The translations under genes were made by a program, and so were the position numbers. Shown piece after piece: positions 8,230 to 16,377 of a stretch of 64,000 bases of DNA (position 1 is its first letter; each line of letters starts with the position of its first letter). The notes under the pieces are model-generated. The model was not told the DNA's origin. It made no database searches and worked only from the letters and a program-made list of their open reading frames with translations. The DNA is from Arthrobacter_B sp038069765 (lineage in GTDB: Bacteria > Actinomycetota > Actinomycetes > Actinomycetales > Micrococcaceae). The stretch lies in the NCBI RefSeq assembly GCF_038069765.1, contig NZ_JBBPFS010000009.1:1-64000 (forward strand), written 5' to 3'.

Positions 8230-9207
8230 TCAGTAGCCCTCATCCACATTCACGACCCCTTCCAGGGGCTTGCCGGCAGCAAGCCTCCGGACATTCTCAC
8301 GCACGCGGGCCGCAAGCAGCGGAGCCACCATTTCCGGTGTTTCGGCGGTGTGGGGAGTGATCAGCGCGCGCGGTTCGTTCCAGAGAGGATGTCCGTCCGG
8401 CAGCGGCTGGGGATCGGTCACGTCCAGTGCTGCCCCGGCCAGTTTGCCGCCGGCGAGCGCCCCGACCAGGGCATCAGTATCCACGGTGGGTCCCCGGCTG
8501 ATATTCACGAGAAAGGCGTCCGGCTTCAGCAGTGCCAGCCGGCGCGCATCCATGAGATGTTCGGTGCCGGCCGTGAGCGCTGCGGCAAGGATCACGACGT
8601 CGGCAGTCGCCAGTGCCTCGTCCAGCCCGGCGTCCGTCACTGTTCGTTCAGCACCGGGGACCGGCACGTTGTGCGCACGCACCACGGTGATGTGGTCGGT
8701 AAAGGCCTTCAGCAGCCGCAGGATTTCAGAGCCGACACCTCCGGCGCCAACAAGAACCACATTCCGCCCCTGGAGAGACACGCCGCGAGGCGGTCCCCAT
8801 TCCCGGGCCCTGGCAAACGCGGGAATTCCGCGCATGATCGCCAGAGTCAAGGTGAGGGCAAATTCCCCCACAGGCTGCCCGAAGGCACCTTTGCCGCTGG
8901 TCCACTCCCGGGCGCGGTTGGCCCGCATGAGGCTGTCATACTGGTCCACCCCGGCGAGGTAAAGCTGGATCCAGCCAATGCCGGGATGCTCCGTCAAGAC
9001 TTTGCCCACCGCGGAGGCGCTGACGACGTCCGTCAGGACCAGTCCAACCGTGGTGTCGGACAGCGGCTCGACGACGCCGCCTCCCGCCCTGACAGCAGCT
9101 GCCAGTTCGTCGCTGGGGGACGGAAGAAGGGCGATGGACGGAACGGCGGGCCCGGGCCCGGATGTGCCCTGCGGAGTGGGATTGAAAGGGTCAGCGTGCT
9201 TGGCCAT
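8230..9207 (-). CDS. D-2-hydroxyacid dehydrogenase family protein
   Basis: A 325-residue NAD(P)-dependent oxidoreductase of the D-isomer-specific 2-hydroxyacid dehydrogenase family, reducing 2-oxoacids or oxidising hydroxyacids in the cytoplasm. The nucleotide-binding turn is VLVGAGGVGSEI; the catalytic Arg is in NISRGPTVD, and the catalytic His is in ITPHTAE. LDVTDPQPLP before the His carries the family LDV-x-EPLP block, here with Gln for Glu. The ATG has AGGAG seven bases upstream. It lies beside a divergently unrelated FMN reductase on the same strand with a 120-base gap, so they may or may not be co-transcribed. Substrate is not predictable from the sequence. Confidence 0.85.
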   Translation of the reverse strand: MAKHADPFNPTPQGTSGPGPAVPSIALLPSPSDELAAAVRAGGGVVEPLSDTTVGLVLTDVVSASAVGKVLTEHPGIGWIQLYLAGVDQYDSLMRANRAREWTSGKGAFGQPVGEFALTLTLAIMRGIPAFARAREWGPPRGVSLQGRNVVLVGAGGVGSEILRLLKAFTDHITVVRAHNVPVPGAERTVTDAGLDEALATADVVILAAALTAGTEHLMDARRLALLKPDAFLVNISRGPTVDTDALVGALAGGKLAGAALDVTDPQPLPDGHPLWNEPRALITPHTAETPEMVAPLLAARVRENVRRLAAGKPLEGVVNVDEGY

Positions 9208-9330
9208 GAACGGCTCCTGCGGGCTGTGGGATTACCCGTGGCATCAGGTACGCACGGGCGCCGGCAAGGTGATCGGCCGGCTCCAAACGAGTCTAGTTCC
9301 GGTCCATAACCAGGGATAGGGACGGCAGCG

Positions 9331-9954
9331 TTAGCCCCGCTGGGTCTGGGCCAGCAGCTGCTCAAACGGCAGCGACGCCGCCGCCCCGGTGCGGGCTGCA
9401 GGCTGCTGATCCCCCAACAGGGCCACAAGCTCTGCGGCTGCACGTCGCACCCTGCCGTCCAGCGGCGTCGTTCCGGCTTCGCCGGTGCCCCAGTCCTCCG
9501 GTGCGGCGTAGACAGCGGTGGGGGTGACCCGGGCACGGAGGTAACTGAACATGGGCCGAAGGGCGAAGTCCAGGACCATCGAGTGCCGGGAACTGCCGCC
9601 GGTCGCTCCCAGGATGACCGGTTTGCCATCCAGCGAGGTGTTGTCGATGACGTCAAAGAAGGATTTAAACAGGCCGCTCATGGACGCCGTGAACACCGGG
9701 GTTACGGCCACCAGCGCGTCGGCTCCGACTACTTCGGAAATCAGCGCCTCCAAATGTGGCGCCGCGTAGCCCGTGACCATGTTGTTCGCGATATCCACGG
9801 CATACTCCCGCAGCTCGAAGGTACTGACCGTTGCAGAGGCGCCGGCGGCTTCAAAGGCTGCGCGTGCTTCCGCGCCGAGTTGGTCGGCCAGCATCCGGCT
9901 TGACGAAGGAACACCCAAGCCTGCTGTTACTACTACGATTCTGCGATCCGCCAT
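9331..9954 (-). CDS. NADPH-dependent FMN reductase
   Basis: A 207-residue flavodoxin-fold reductase that supplies reduced FMN to a partner enzyme or reduces quinone-like substrates. It starts MADRRIVVVTAGLGVPSSS, the phosphate-binding strand-loop of the FMN_red family, and later has TPVFTASMSGLFKSFFD and GATGGSSRHSM, the usual flavin-contact blocks. The start is well fixed: AGGAGG lies eight bases before the ATG at 9954, so the extra 11 codons upstream are left out. It resembles the CE1759-type actinobacterial FMN reductases. No flavin-dependent two-component monooxygenase is adjacent; the flavoproteins at 42 and 50 kb carry their own FAD. Confidence 0.85.
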   Translation of the reverse strand: MADRRIVVVTAGLGVPSSSRMLADQLGAEARAAFEAAGASATVSTFELREYAVDIANNMVTGYAAPHLEALISEVVGADALVAVTPVFTASMSGLFKSFFDVIDNTSLDGKPVILGATGGSSRHSMVLDFALRPMFSYLRARVTPTAVYAAPEDWGTGEAGTTPLDGRVRRAAAELVALLGDQQPAARTGAAASLPFEQLLAQTQRG

Positions 9955-10038
9955 CGCGGCGACCTCCTGAAATTCATGTGTTTGCATCTAGTTTCTCAAA
10001 CTCTCCGGTGCATCCTGATATTCCCGGCATCTCAAAAA

Positions 10039-10067
10039 TTGGTGGCTGCTTCCGCTGCTAGTAATCT
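10039..10067 (+). promoter_or_regulatory. probable promoter of DUF368 gene
   Basis: TTGGTG at 10039-10044, a 17-base spacer and TAATCT at 10062-10067, seven bases before the ATG at 10075. No Shine-Dalgarno precedes the gene, so it is probably leaderless. Confidence 0.5.
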
Positions 10068-10074
10068 CAAGTCA

Positions 10075-11127
10075 ATGGCCTCCCCTCACCCCTCCCCCGA
10101 AATTCCACCGCCGGTTCCGCGGCCAACCATCCGGTCAACCATCACCCACGGTGCCCGGGGAGCCCTCATAGGACTGGTCGAACTGGTACCGGGAGTCTCC
10201 GGAGGCACGGTCGCCCTGGTCCTCGGAATATTCGATCGGCTAATTGCATCGGCCAACCACCTCATCAGCGGCCTCTCGCAGCTCGTCTTCAGAGGGAGCC
10301 GGACCGGAGCTGCGCGTCGGTTTGCACCGGTCGAATGGAGTTTGGTGTTGCCGCTGGTTGCCGGCATGTTCCTGGCCCTGGCCACGTTGTCGGGGCCACT
10401 GCATTCCTTCGTTGAGAACCAAGCGACCATCGCAAGCGCGTTATTTTTCGGCATGGTGGCAGCCAGCCTCCTCGTACCGATCAGCATGGTGAGGCAAGCC
10501 GGACCGGCCACGCGTGCCGGAAGGATCAACGGCGTTGCCGTGGTGCTTCTCGTTGCTGCCGCCGTGTTCATGCTGCTGGGGATACCGGCTCTGCAGATTC
10601 AGGATCCTCCATGGTGGGCTCTGATCCTCAGCGGAGCAGTTGCCGTGTGCGCTCTGGCACTGCCAGGCCTCTCTGGTTCCTTCATCCTGCTGACTTTCGG
10701 CATGTACGAGCCAACGCTTGAGGCTGTCAGCACCAGAGACTATGGCTACCTGGCGCTCTTTATTACCGGCGCCATTCTAGGCTTGGTCTCCTTTGTCCGT
10801 TTGCTTGGCTACCTACTGCGAGTACGGCGCCGGGCTGTCCTCTTGGCAGCCACCGGACTGATCCTCGGCTCCCTTCGCGCACTCTGGCCCTGGCAGCAGG
10901 ACAGCACCCTACTCCTGCCTGATGACGCATGGCTGTGGCCGCTGGCAGCATGCCTGGCGGGGGCATGCGTAGTCCTGCTCCTCTGGTGGCGTCAGCCGAA
11001 CCCCGTCGTGCCCGCATCACAGGTCAGTGCCCCCGCCGCCGGCAGCAACCAGCCGCAGCGGCCTGGGGCTGCCCCGGCCACCCCTGTGCGGCAAGACCGC
11101 GACGAGGAATCGTATCCCCATGACTGA
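10075..11127 (+). CDS. DUF368 membrane protein (polyprenyl-phosphate transporter family)
   Basis: A 350-residue polytopic membrane protein. It carries the two signature half-motifs of DUF368: LVPGVSGGTVALVLGIFDRL near residue 40 and LPGLSGSFILLTFGMYEPT near residue 205, each at the entry of a membrane segment, suggesting an inverted repeat fold. DUF368 proteins (PopT) and DedA proteins are established undecaprenyl-phosphate flippases that return the lipid carrier to the cytoplasmic face for cell-wall synthesis. The last 40 residues are Pro/Ala-rich and hydrophilic. The gene is divergent from the FMN reductase and seems to have its own promoter. Role in carrier recycling is inferred from the family. 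Confidence 0.85.
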   Translation: MASPHPSPEIPPPVPRPTIRSTITHGARGALIGLVELVPGVSGGTVALVLGIFDRLIASANHLISGLSQLVFRGSRTGAARRFAPVEWSLVLPLVAGMFLALATLSGPLHSFVENQATIASALFFGMVAASLLVPISMVRQAGPATRAGRINGVAVVLLVAAAVFMLLGIPALQIQDPPWWALILSGAVAVCALALPGLSGSFILLTFGMYEPTLEAVSTRDYGYLALFITGAILGLVSFVRLLGYLLRVRRRAVLLAATGLILGSLRALWPWQQDSTLLLPDDAWLWPLAACLAGACVVLLLWWRQPNPVVPASQVSAPAAGSNQPQRPGAAPATPVRQDRDEESYPHD

Positions 11128-11439
11128 CCAGCACAGGCCGGCACAGCAATGATTCCCCGTCCTCGTCCCGCTGGCCGGTGAATGTGGTTTTCGCGCCGCT
11201 GCCTCTCTTCAACGGAAGTGGCCGCTGACCATGGTTGCCTGTTCGGTCTGGAGCTGACGCAACCAGCGCAGGCCCACGGACGAGATAGCCGACGGCATTC
11301 CCGGCGCCGGCGCGAAACCGACATTGCAACGGCTCCGTGTCCTCAACCCCGTGTCCCTCAACTCCGTGTCCCTCAATCCGGACCATGAGAAATTCCTAGA
11401 CCTGGGCGGGTCCTGCCCTTAACGAAGTGAGATAGATCT
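11128..11439. other. intergenic region with CCGTGTCCCTCAA repeats
   Basis: Gap before the first MFS gene. It contains three near-copies of a 14-15 base unit, CCGTGTCCTCAACC at 11335-11348, CCGTGTCCCTCAACT at 11349-11363 and CCGTGTCCCTCAATC at 11364-11378. A sequence AACGAAGTGAGAT just before the GTG start resembles AACGAAGCGGAGAT before the nucleoside hydrolase gene at 13986. Nothing else is recognised. Confidence 0.5.
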
Positions 11440-12894
11440 GTGAGTGAAACAACCCAACGCCGCGTAAACGTGGCTGCCCTGATGACGGCGTTGCTGGCTG
11501 CCTGCACCGCGTTCCAACTGAACGCCTCCATGCTGTCCCCGGCCCTGGTCACCATTGAGGAAGAACTCAATACGACGTCGGCGGCGGTCGCCCTGACCCA
11601 GACGGCGTTCTTCACGTCCGCGGCTCTCTTCTCTCTGTTCCTGCCGCGGCTGGGTGACATCATCGGCCGCAAAAAGGTCCTCGGCGGCATGCTCGTGGTC
11701 CTCACCATCGGTTCCGTGGTGGCCGCTTTGGCACCAAGCATCGAGGTGCTGTTCATCGCCCGCCTGATCCAGGGAGTCTCCGGCCCCACGGTCGCGTTGT
11801 CGCTCATCATGCTGCGCGTGGAAATCCATGAGCCCCGGTTGCTCGGCACCCTGATGGGCGTGATTGCCGCTGTGAACGGCGGCATCGCCGGCGTGGACGC
11901 CATTGCAGGCGGCTACCTCGCCCAGAATCACGGGTTCGCTTCGGTCTTCTGGGTTATGGCACTTGTCGGCGCCGTCGCCTCCACCCTGCTGATCCTCATG
12001 GCCTCCGACTCCACCGCCGAAAAGAAGGAAAAGATGGACTGGGTGGGCGTTGTTCCCCTGGTCATCTCGGTGGGCACCCTGCTGACCGCCTTCAACGAGG
12101 CCGGCAAATTGGCCGAGGCCAATTGGCCGCTGGTCATCGGTCTGATCGTCATTGCCGTCATCGCCTTCGCCGTGTTCTGGAAGGTCGAGAACCGCAGCGA
12201 CCATCCGCTGGTGGCCACGCACCTGCTCAAGCAGCGTTCCACCTGGGCACTGCTCCTGAGCACCGTCCTCACCATGACCGGTGTCTTTGCCGTCATGAAC
12301 GGCATCCTTCCCGCTCTGGCACAGGACAACATCGTAGGGTTCGGCATGGGGGCCGAAGAATCCGCCTGGTGGACCATTACTCCCTACGCCATCGCCGGCC
12401 TGATCATCGGCCCCTTCGCCGGCCGCCTCGCAGGCACCTGGGGTTACGGCAAGGTACTCCGCATCGGCACCATCGGCTCCGTCATCGCCCTGGCGCTGAT
12501 GCTCCCCGTCGTCGGCAGCGACTCCAAGCTCGGCCTGCTGGCCGTCTCGGTACTGGTCGGCATCACGTATGCCGGCATCGGCAACGTCATGCTCAGCGGC
12601 CTGGGCGTCATGCTTTCCCCCAAGGAGAACCCCGGCTTCCTGCCGGGCCTGAACGCGGGAGCCTTCAACCTCGGCGCAGGCCTGAGCTTCGCGGTGATCT
12701 ACGCCGCGAAAACTGCCACCACCGCAACGGACGGTTCCGGCACCGAAGGTTACTACGGCGGCATCATCGCCGGCGTGGTCATTCTCGGCCTGGCCCTGGC
12801 GGTGTCCTTCCTCATTCCGAAGCCCGCCGAGGTGGAAACAGGAAATCACCCGGGAGCCCCCGTCGCGGCCGACGCCGAACCTGTCCTGCGCTGA
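11440..12894 (+). CDS. MFS transporter, probable nucleoside uptake (copy 1)
   Basis: A 484-residue major facilitator of 12 or more membrane segments. The loop 2-3 signature is RLGDIIGRKKVLGG. By eye about nine of ten residues match the second copy at 14930-16354, with the same start SET-x-QRRVNVA. A GTG start is used with a weak upstream GAAGTGAGAT. The context of nucleoside hydrolase and ribokinase suggests it imports ribonucleosides (or exports a product), but the MFS type alone does not prove the substrate. The C-terminus is about ten residues longer than copy 2 and the two diverge completely after IPKP. Confidence 0.85.
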   Translation: MSETTQRRVNVAALMTALLAACTAFQLNASMLSPALVTIEEELNTTSAAVALTQTAFFTSAALFSLFLPRLGDIIGRKKVLGGMLVVLTIGSVVAALAPSIEVLFIARLIQGVSGPTVALSLIMLRVEIHEPRLLGTLMGVIAAVNGGIAGVDAIAGGYLAQNHGFASVFWVMALVGAVASTLLILMASDSTAEKKEKMDWVGVVPLVISVGTLLTAFNEAGKLAEANWPLVIGLIVIAVIAFAVFWKVENRSDHPLVATHLLKQRSTWALLLSTVLTMTGVFAVMNGILPALAQDNIVGFGMGAEESAWWTITPYAIAGLIIGPFAGRLAGTWGYGKVLRIGTIGSVIALALMLPVVGSDSKLGLLAVSVLVGITYAGIGNVMLSGLGVMLSPKENPGFLPGLNAGAFNLGAGLSFAVIYAAKTATTATDGSGTEGYYGGIIAGVVILGLALAVSFLIPKPAEVETGNHPGAPVAADAEPVLR

Positions 12895-12948
12895 CACTGC
12901 GGCTTACGTCGTAACAGAGCGCTTCACCAGCGCCCCGGCTTACGCTGC

Positions 12949-12988
12949 CCGGCTTACGCTGTTCCCATGATCGAGCAGCGTAAGCCGG
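12949..12988 (+). promoter_or_regulatory. 13-bp inverted repeat enclosing the GNAT start codon
   Basis: CCGGCTTACGCTG (12949-12961) and CAGCGTAAGCCGG (12976-12988) are perfect inverted repeats; the 14-base loop contains the ATG at 12967. The left arm also holds TACGCT at 12955-12960, exactly 12 to 7 bases before the ATG, the place of a -10 element for a leaderless gene. A further direct copy of the left arm is at 12935-12947. The structure could be a dyad operator over the promoter or a hairpin hiding the start codon. Confidence 0.6.
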
Positions 12989-13584
12989 CACCGCCGTCGT
13001 TCCTTGTCCCCGTTCCGCTGGCCGGAGCGCACGTGGCGCTCGAACCGCTGTCTCCTGACCACGTCCCCGGACTGATCGAAGCGGTGAAGGACGGCGAGCT
13101 CTGGAACACCTGGTACACCCGGATCCCGTCGCCGGACGGCATGGCCCACGAAGTCGAGGCACGGCTGGCACGGCAGGCCGCGGGTTCGGTGGTCCCCTGG
13201 GCCATCCGCCGCACCGACACCGGAGCACTCTGCGGCATGACCACTTACCTCAATGTCCGCGCCGAGAACCGCAGGCTGGAGATCGGCTCCACCTGGCTTG
13301 CTGCCAGTGCCCAGCGGACGCCGATCAACACCGAGGCCAAGCTGCTGCTGCTCACGCGGGCATTCGAGGATCTGGACTGCATCGCAGTGGAGTTCCGCAC
13401 ACATTGGCACAACCACCAGTCCCGCGCGGCCATCGCCCGGCTGGGCGCCAAGCAGGACGGCGTCCTGCGCAACCATGAGATTTGGCGGGACGGAACGCTG
13501 CGGGACACCGTGGTCTTCTCCATCATCAAGAGCGAATGGCCGACCGTCCGGCTCGCGCTGGCTTCCCGTCTGGCCCGTTCCTAG
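12967..13584 (+). CDS. GNAT family N-acetyltransferase (RimJ/RimL-like)
   Basis: A 205-residue acetyltransferase of the RimJ/RimL type, which transfers acetyl from acetyl-CoA to an amine, often a protein N-terminus. Visible blocks are LEPLSPDHVPGLIEAVKD at the front, WAIRRTDTGALCGMTTYL (strand 4 region), EIGSTWLAASAQRTPINTE (acetyl-CoA loop) and FRTHWHNHQSRAAIARLGAK at the C-terminal side. It lies between the first MFS gene and the nucleoside hydrolase but with its own upstream signal, so it is probably not part of nucleoside use. No Shine-Dalgarno is present; the TACGCT at -12 to -7 supports a leaderless transcript. Confidence 0.85.
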   Translation: MIEQRKPAPPSFLVPVPLAGAHVALEPLSPDHVPGLIEAVKDGELWNTWYTRIPSPDGMAHEVEARLARQAAGSVVPWAIRRTDTGALCGMTTYLNVRAENRRLEIGSTWLAASAQRTPINTEAKLLLLTRAFEDLDCIAVEFRTHWHNHQSRAAIARLGAKQDGVLRNHEIWRDGTLRDTVVFSIIKSEWPTVRLALASRLARS

Positions 13585-13985
13585 GCGATCCTGTCAAAAG
13601 GGATTCCCCCACGCGGGGACTCCGCAACAGGAGGGAATCCATCGCTGCGGATCCAGTTGCCGCGCAGAGCGCAGCGCATAGGTTAAGCGCCGTCCCGGCC
13701 GGACGCAAATCAGCGCAGGCAGCAACCGGACCCGGGAACAGCAGCGGGAAATGCGGGGTGAAAATCGTCGCTATCTTTAATGCAGTGCCCGCCCCTTCAG
13801 GGGCCAGTGCCGCCCCTCGAACCGTCTTCCGGCCCCTGCCTGATCCCGTTCCGCTGCGTGCTGCACTGGGTCGCGGCCCGGTCCGTCCCGCACCGCTGCG
13901 GCGGCGAGACCGGACAACCGGAAGGGCACTGCACCACCGGGATTTACGCGTCCCTTAGCTAGAACCTCAACGAAGCGGAGATGTT
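13585..13985. other. intergenic region upstream of nucleoside hydrolase
   Basis: A 401-base gap. GGATTCCC (13601-13608) and GGGAATCC (13633-13640) form an 8-bp inverted repeat, with CCCC-acgc-GGGG inside the loop, just after the GNAT stop; it could act as a terminator although no T-run follows. The rest should carry the promoter and any operator for the nucleoside operon, but I cannot place them. Short frames here look non-coding. Confidence 0.4.
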
Positions 13986-14933
13986 ATGCCCACCAAAATC
14001 ATCCTGGACTGTGATCCCGGTCATGATGATGCGGTCGCCCTGCTGCTGGCACACGGCAGCCCGGAGATCGACCTTCTGGCGGTGACCACCGTCGTCGGAA
14101 ACCAGACGCTGGAAAAGGTGACCCGCAATGCGCTGGCAATTGCCCGTGTTGCAAATATCACAAACGTTCCCTTCGCTGCGGGCAGTCCGCGCCCGCTGGT
14201 GCGGACCATCGAAAACGCTCCGGATATCCATGGTGAATCCGGCATGGACGGCCCCGAACTGCCCGAACCCGCCATCGAGCTTGACCCGCGTCACGCCGTT
14301 GACCTGATCATCGAAACCGTCATGGCGCATGAGCCCGGAACGGTCACGCTTGTCCCCACCGGTGGGCTGACCAACATTGCTCTGGCCGTGCGCAAGGAAC
14401 CGCGCATCGCCGAACGTGTGAAGGAAGTTGTCCTGATGGGCGGCGGCTACCACGTAGGCAACTGGTCCGCGGTGGCCGAGTTCAACATCAAAATCGACCC
14501 CGAAGCAGCACACATCGTCTTCAACGAGAAGTGGCCGCTGACCATGGTCGGCCTGGATCTGACACATCAGGCGCTGGCCACGGACGAGGTAGCCGACCGC
14601 ATCGCCGCCGTCGGCACCAAGCCCGCAAAGTTTGTCGGAGAGCTCCTGGAGTTCTTCGGCCACGCGTACAAGGACGCACAGGGCTTCGATTTCCCGCCGG
14701 TGCACGACCCGTGCGCCGTCGCCTACGTCATTGACCGCTCGGTCATGACCACCCGGCGGGTTCCGCTGGACGTGGAGCTGACCGGCACCCTGACCCTGGG
14801 CATGACGGTGGCGGACTTCCGCGCGCCGGCGCCCGCTGACTGCAACACCTCCGTGGCCGTCGATCTGGACCACCAGAAGTTCTGGGACCTGATCGTGGAC
14901 GCCCTGGAGCGGATTGGAGAGGTGGACCTGTGA
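13986..14933 (+). CDS. inosine-uridine-preferring nucleoside hydrolase
   Basis: A 315-residue nucleoside hydrolase (IunH family), cleaving ribonucleosides to free base and ribose. Residues 8-15 are DCDPGHDD, the DxDPGxDD calcium and ribose-binding signature, including Asp10, Asp14 and Asp15; the TGGLTNIALA block and FNIKIDPEAA supply further substrate contacts, and HDPCAVAYV near the C-terminus gives the calcium-binding Asp. GGAG lies six bases before the ATG. It is followed by an MFS gene with a 4-base GTGA overlap, then ribokinase: uptake, base cleavage and ribose phosphorylation form one salvage path. Purine versus pyrimidine preference cannot be told. Confidence 0.93.
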   Translation: MPTKIILDCDPGHDDAVALLLAHGSPEIDLLAVTTVVGNQTLEKVTRNALAIARVANITNVPFAAGSPRPLVRTIENAPDIHGESGMDGPELPEPAIELDPRHAVDLIIETVMAHEPGTVTLVPTGGLTNIALAVRKEPRIAERVKEVVLMGGGYHVGNWSAVAEFNIKIDPEAAHIVFNEKWPLTMVGLDLTHQALATDEVADRIAAVGTKPAKFVGELLEFFGHAYKDAQGFDFPPVHDPCAVAYVIDRSVMTTRRVPLDVELTGTLTLGMTVADFRAPAPADCNTSVAVDLDHQKFWDLIVDALERIGEVDL

Positions 14934-16354
14934 CTGAAACATCCCAGCGCCGCGTAAACGTGGCCGTCCTGATGACGGCACTGCTCGCCGCCTGCGTCGC
15001 GTTCCAGCTGAACGCCTCCATGCTGTCCCCCGCCCTGGTCACCATCGAAGAGGAACTCAACACCACTTCAGCGGCGGTTGGCCTGAGCCAGACGGCGTTC
15101 TTCACGTCCGCGGCTCTCTTCTCTCTGTTCCTGCCGCGGCTTGGCGACATCATCGGCCGCAAAAAGGTCCTCGGCGGCATGCTCGTGGTCCTGACCATCG
15201 GCTCCGTGGTGGCCGCGCTGGCGCCCAGCATCGAGGTGCTGTTCATCGCCCGCCTCATCCAGGGTGTCTCCGGCCCCGTAGTTCCGCTCGCACTGATCAT
15301 GCTGCGCGTGGAAATCCGCGAGCCGAAGCTTTACGGCACCCTGATGGGTGTCATTACCGCAGTCAACGGCGGCATCGCCGGCGTGGACGCCATTGCAGGC
15401 GGCTACCTCGCCCAGAACCACGGGTTCGCTTCGGTCTTCTGGGCCATGGCCATCGTGGGCGCCATTGCCTCCGCCCTGCTGATCTTCCTGGCTCCGGAGT
15501 CCACGGCCGAAAAGAAGGAAAAGATGGACTGGGTGGGAGTTGTTCCCCTGGTCATCTCGGTGGGCACCCTGCTGACCGCCTTCAACGAGGCCGGCAAGCT
15601 GGCTGCAGCCAACTGGCCCCTGGTCATTGGTCTGATCGTCATTGCCGTCATCGCCTTCGCCGTGTTCTGGAAGGTGGAGAACCGCAGCGACCACCCGCTG
15701 GTGGCCACCCACCTGCTCAAGCAGCGTTCCACCTGGTCACTGCTGCTCACCACGCTGCTGACCATGACCGGTGTCTTTGCCGTCATGAACGGCATCATTC
15801 CGGCCCTCGCCCAGGACGGCGTCGTCGGCTTTGGTCTCGGCGCCGAAGAATCCGCCTGGTGGACGCTGACCCCGTATGCCATCGCCGGCCTGCTGATCGG
15901 CCCGTTTGCCGGCCGTCTGGCCGCAACCTGGGGCTACGGCAAGGTACTCCGGATCGGCATGATCGGTTCCGTGATCGCCCTGGCGCTGATGCTCCTGGTG
16001 GTCGGCAGCGACTCCAAGCTCGGCCTGCTGGGCGTTTCGGTGCTGATCGGTATTACCTATGCCGGAATTGGCAACATCATGCTCAACGGCCTGGGCATCG
16101 TGCTCTCCCCCAAGGAGAACCCCGGCTTCTTGCCGGGCCTGAACGCGGGAGCCTTCAACCTCGGCGCAGGCCTGAGCTTCGCGGTAATTTACGCCGTGAA
16201 GACGGCGACCACCGCAGCCGACGGTTCCGGCACCGAAGGCTACTACGGCGGTATCATTGCCGGTCTGGTAATTCTCGGACTGGCCCTTGCCTCGTCCTTC
16301 CTGATTCCCAAGCCGGTCCACGCTGAAGTTTCAGCCGACGCCGGCACCCGCTGA
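14930..16354 (+). CDS. MFS transporter, probable nucleoside uptake (copy 2)
   Basis: A 474-residue major facilitator, paralogue of the protein at 11440-12894. Its GTG start overlaps the nucleoside hydrolase stop (GTGA), and GGAGAGG lies before it, so the two are translationally coupled. The RLGDIIGRKKVLGG loop is identical in both copies. Long stretches of DNA are identical at third codon positions (for example around 15098-15140 against 11608-11650), while other stretches differ, which suggests patchy gene conversion. The coupling to the hydrolase makes this copy the better candidate for the nucleoside permease. Confidence 0.88.
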   Translation: MTETSQRRVNVAVLMTALLAACVAFQLNASMLSPALVTIEEELNTTSAAVGLSQTAFFTSAALFSLFLPRLGDIIGRKKVLGGMLVVLTIGSVVAALAPSIEVLFIARLIQGVSGPVVPLALIMLRVEIREPKLYGTLMGVITAVNGGIAGVDAIAGGYLAQNHGFASVFWAMAIVGAIASALLIFLAPESTAEKKEKMDWVGVVPLVISVGTLLTAFNEAGKLAAANWPLVIGLIVIAVIAFAVFWKVENRSDHPLVATHLLKQRSTWSLLLTTLLTMTGVFAVMNGIIPALAQDGVVGFGLGAEESAWWTLTPYAIAGLLIGPFAGRLAATWGYGKVLRIGMIGSVIALALMLLVVGSDSKLGLLGVSVLIGITYAGIGNIMLNGLGIVLSPKENPGFLPGLNAGAFNLGAGLSFAVIYAVKTATTAADGSGTEGYYGGIIAGLVILGLALASSFLIPKPVHAEVSADAGTR

Positions 16355-16377
16355 TCCCCACCTAGGAGAATCCCCGC

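Noticed and set aside
11419..12897. 492-codon open frame on the minus strand
   Set aside because: It is the complement of the MFS transporter at 11440-12894; composition rich in Gly, Asp, Gln and His and no family features.
13482..13958. 158-codon frame across the GNAT end and the gap that follows
   Set aside because: It overlaps the real GNAT frame and becomes Arg/Pro-rich without any signal for translation.
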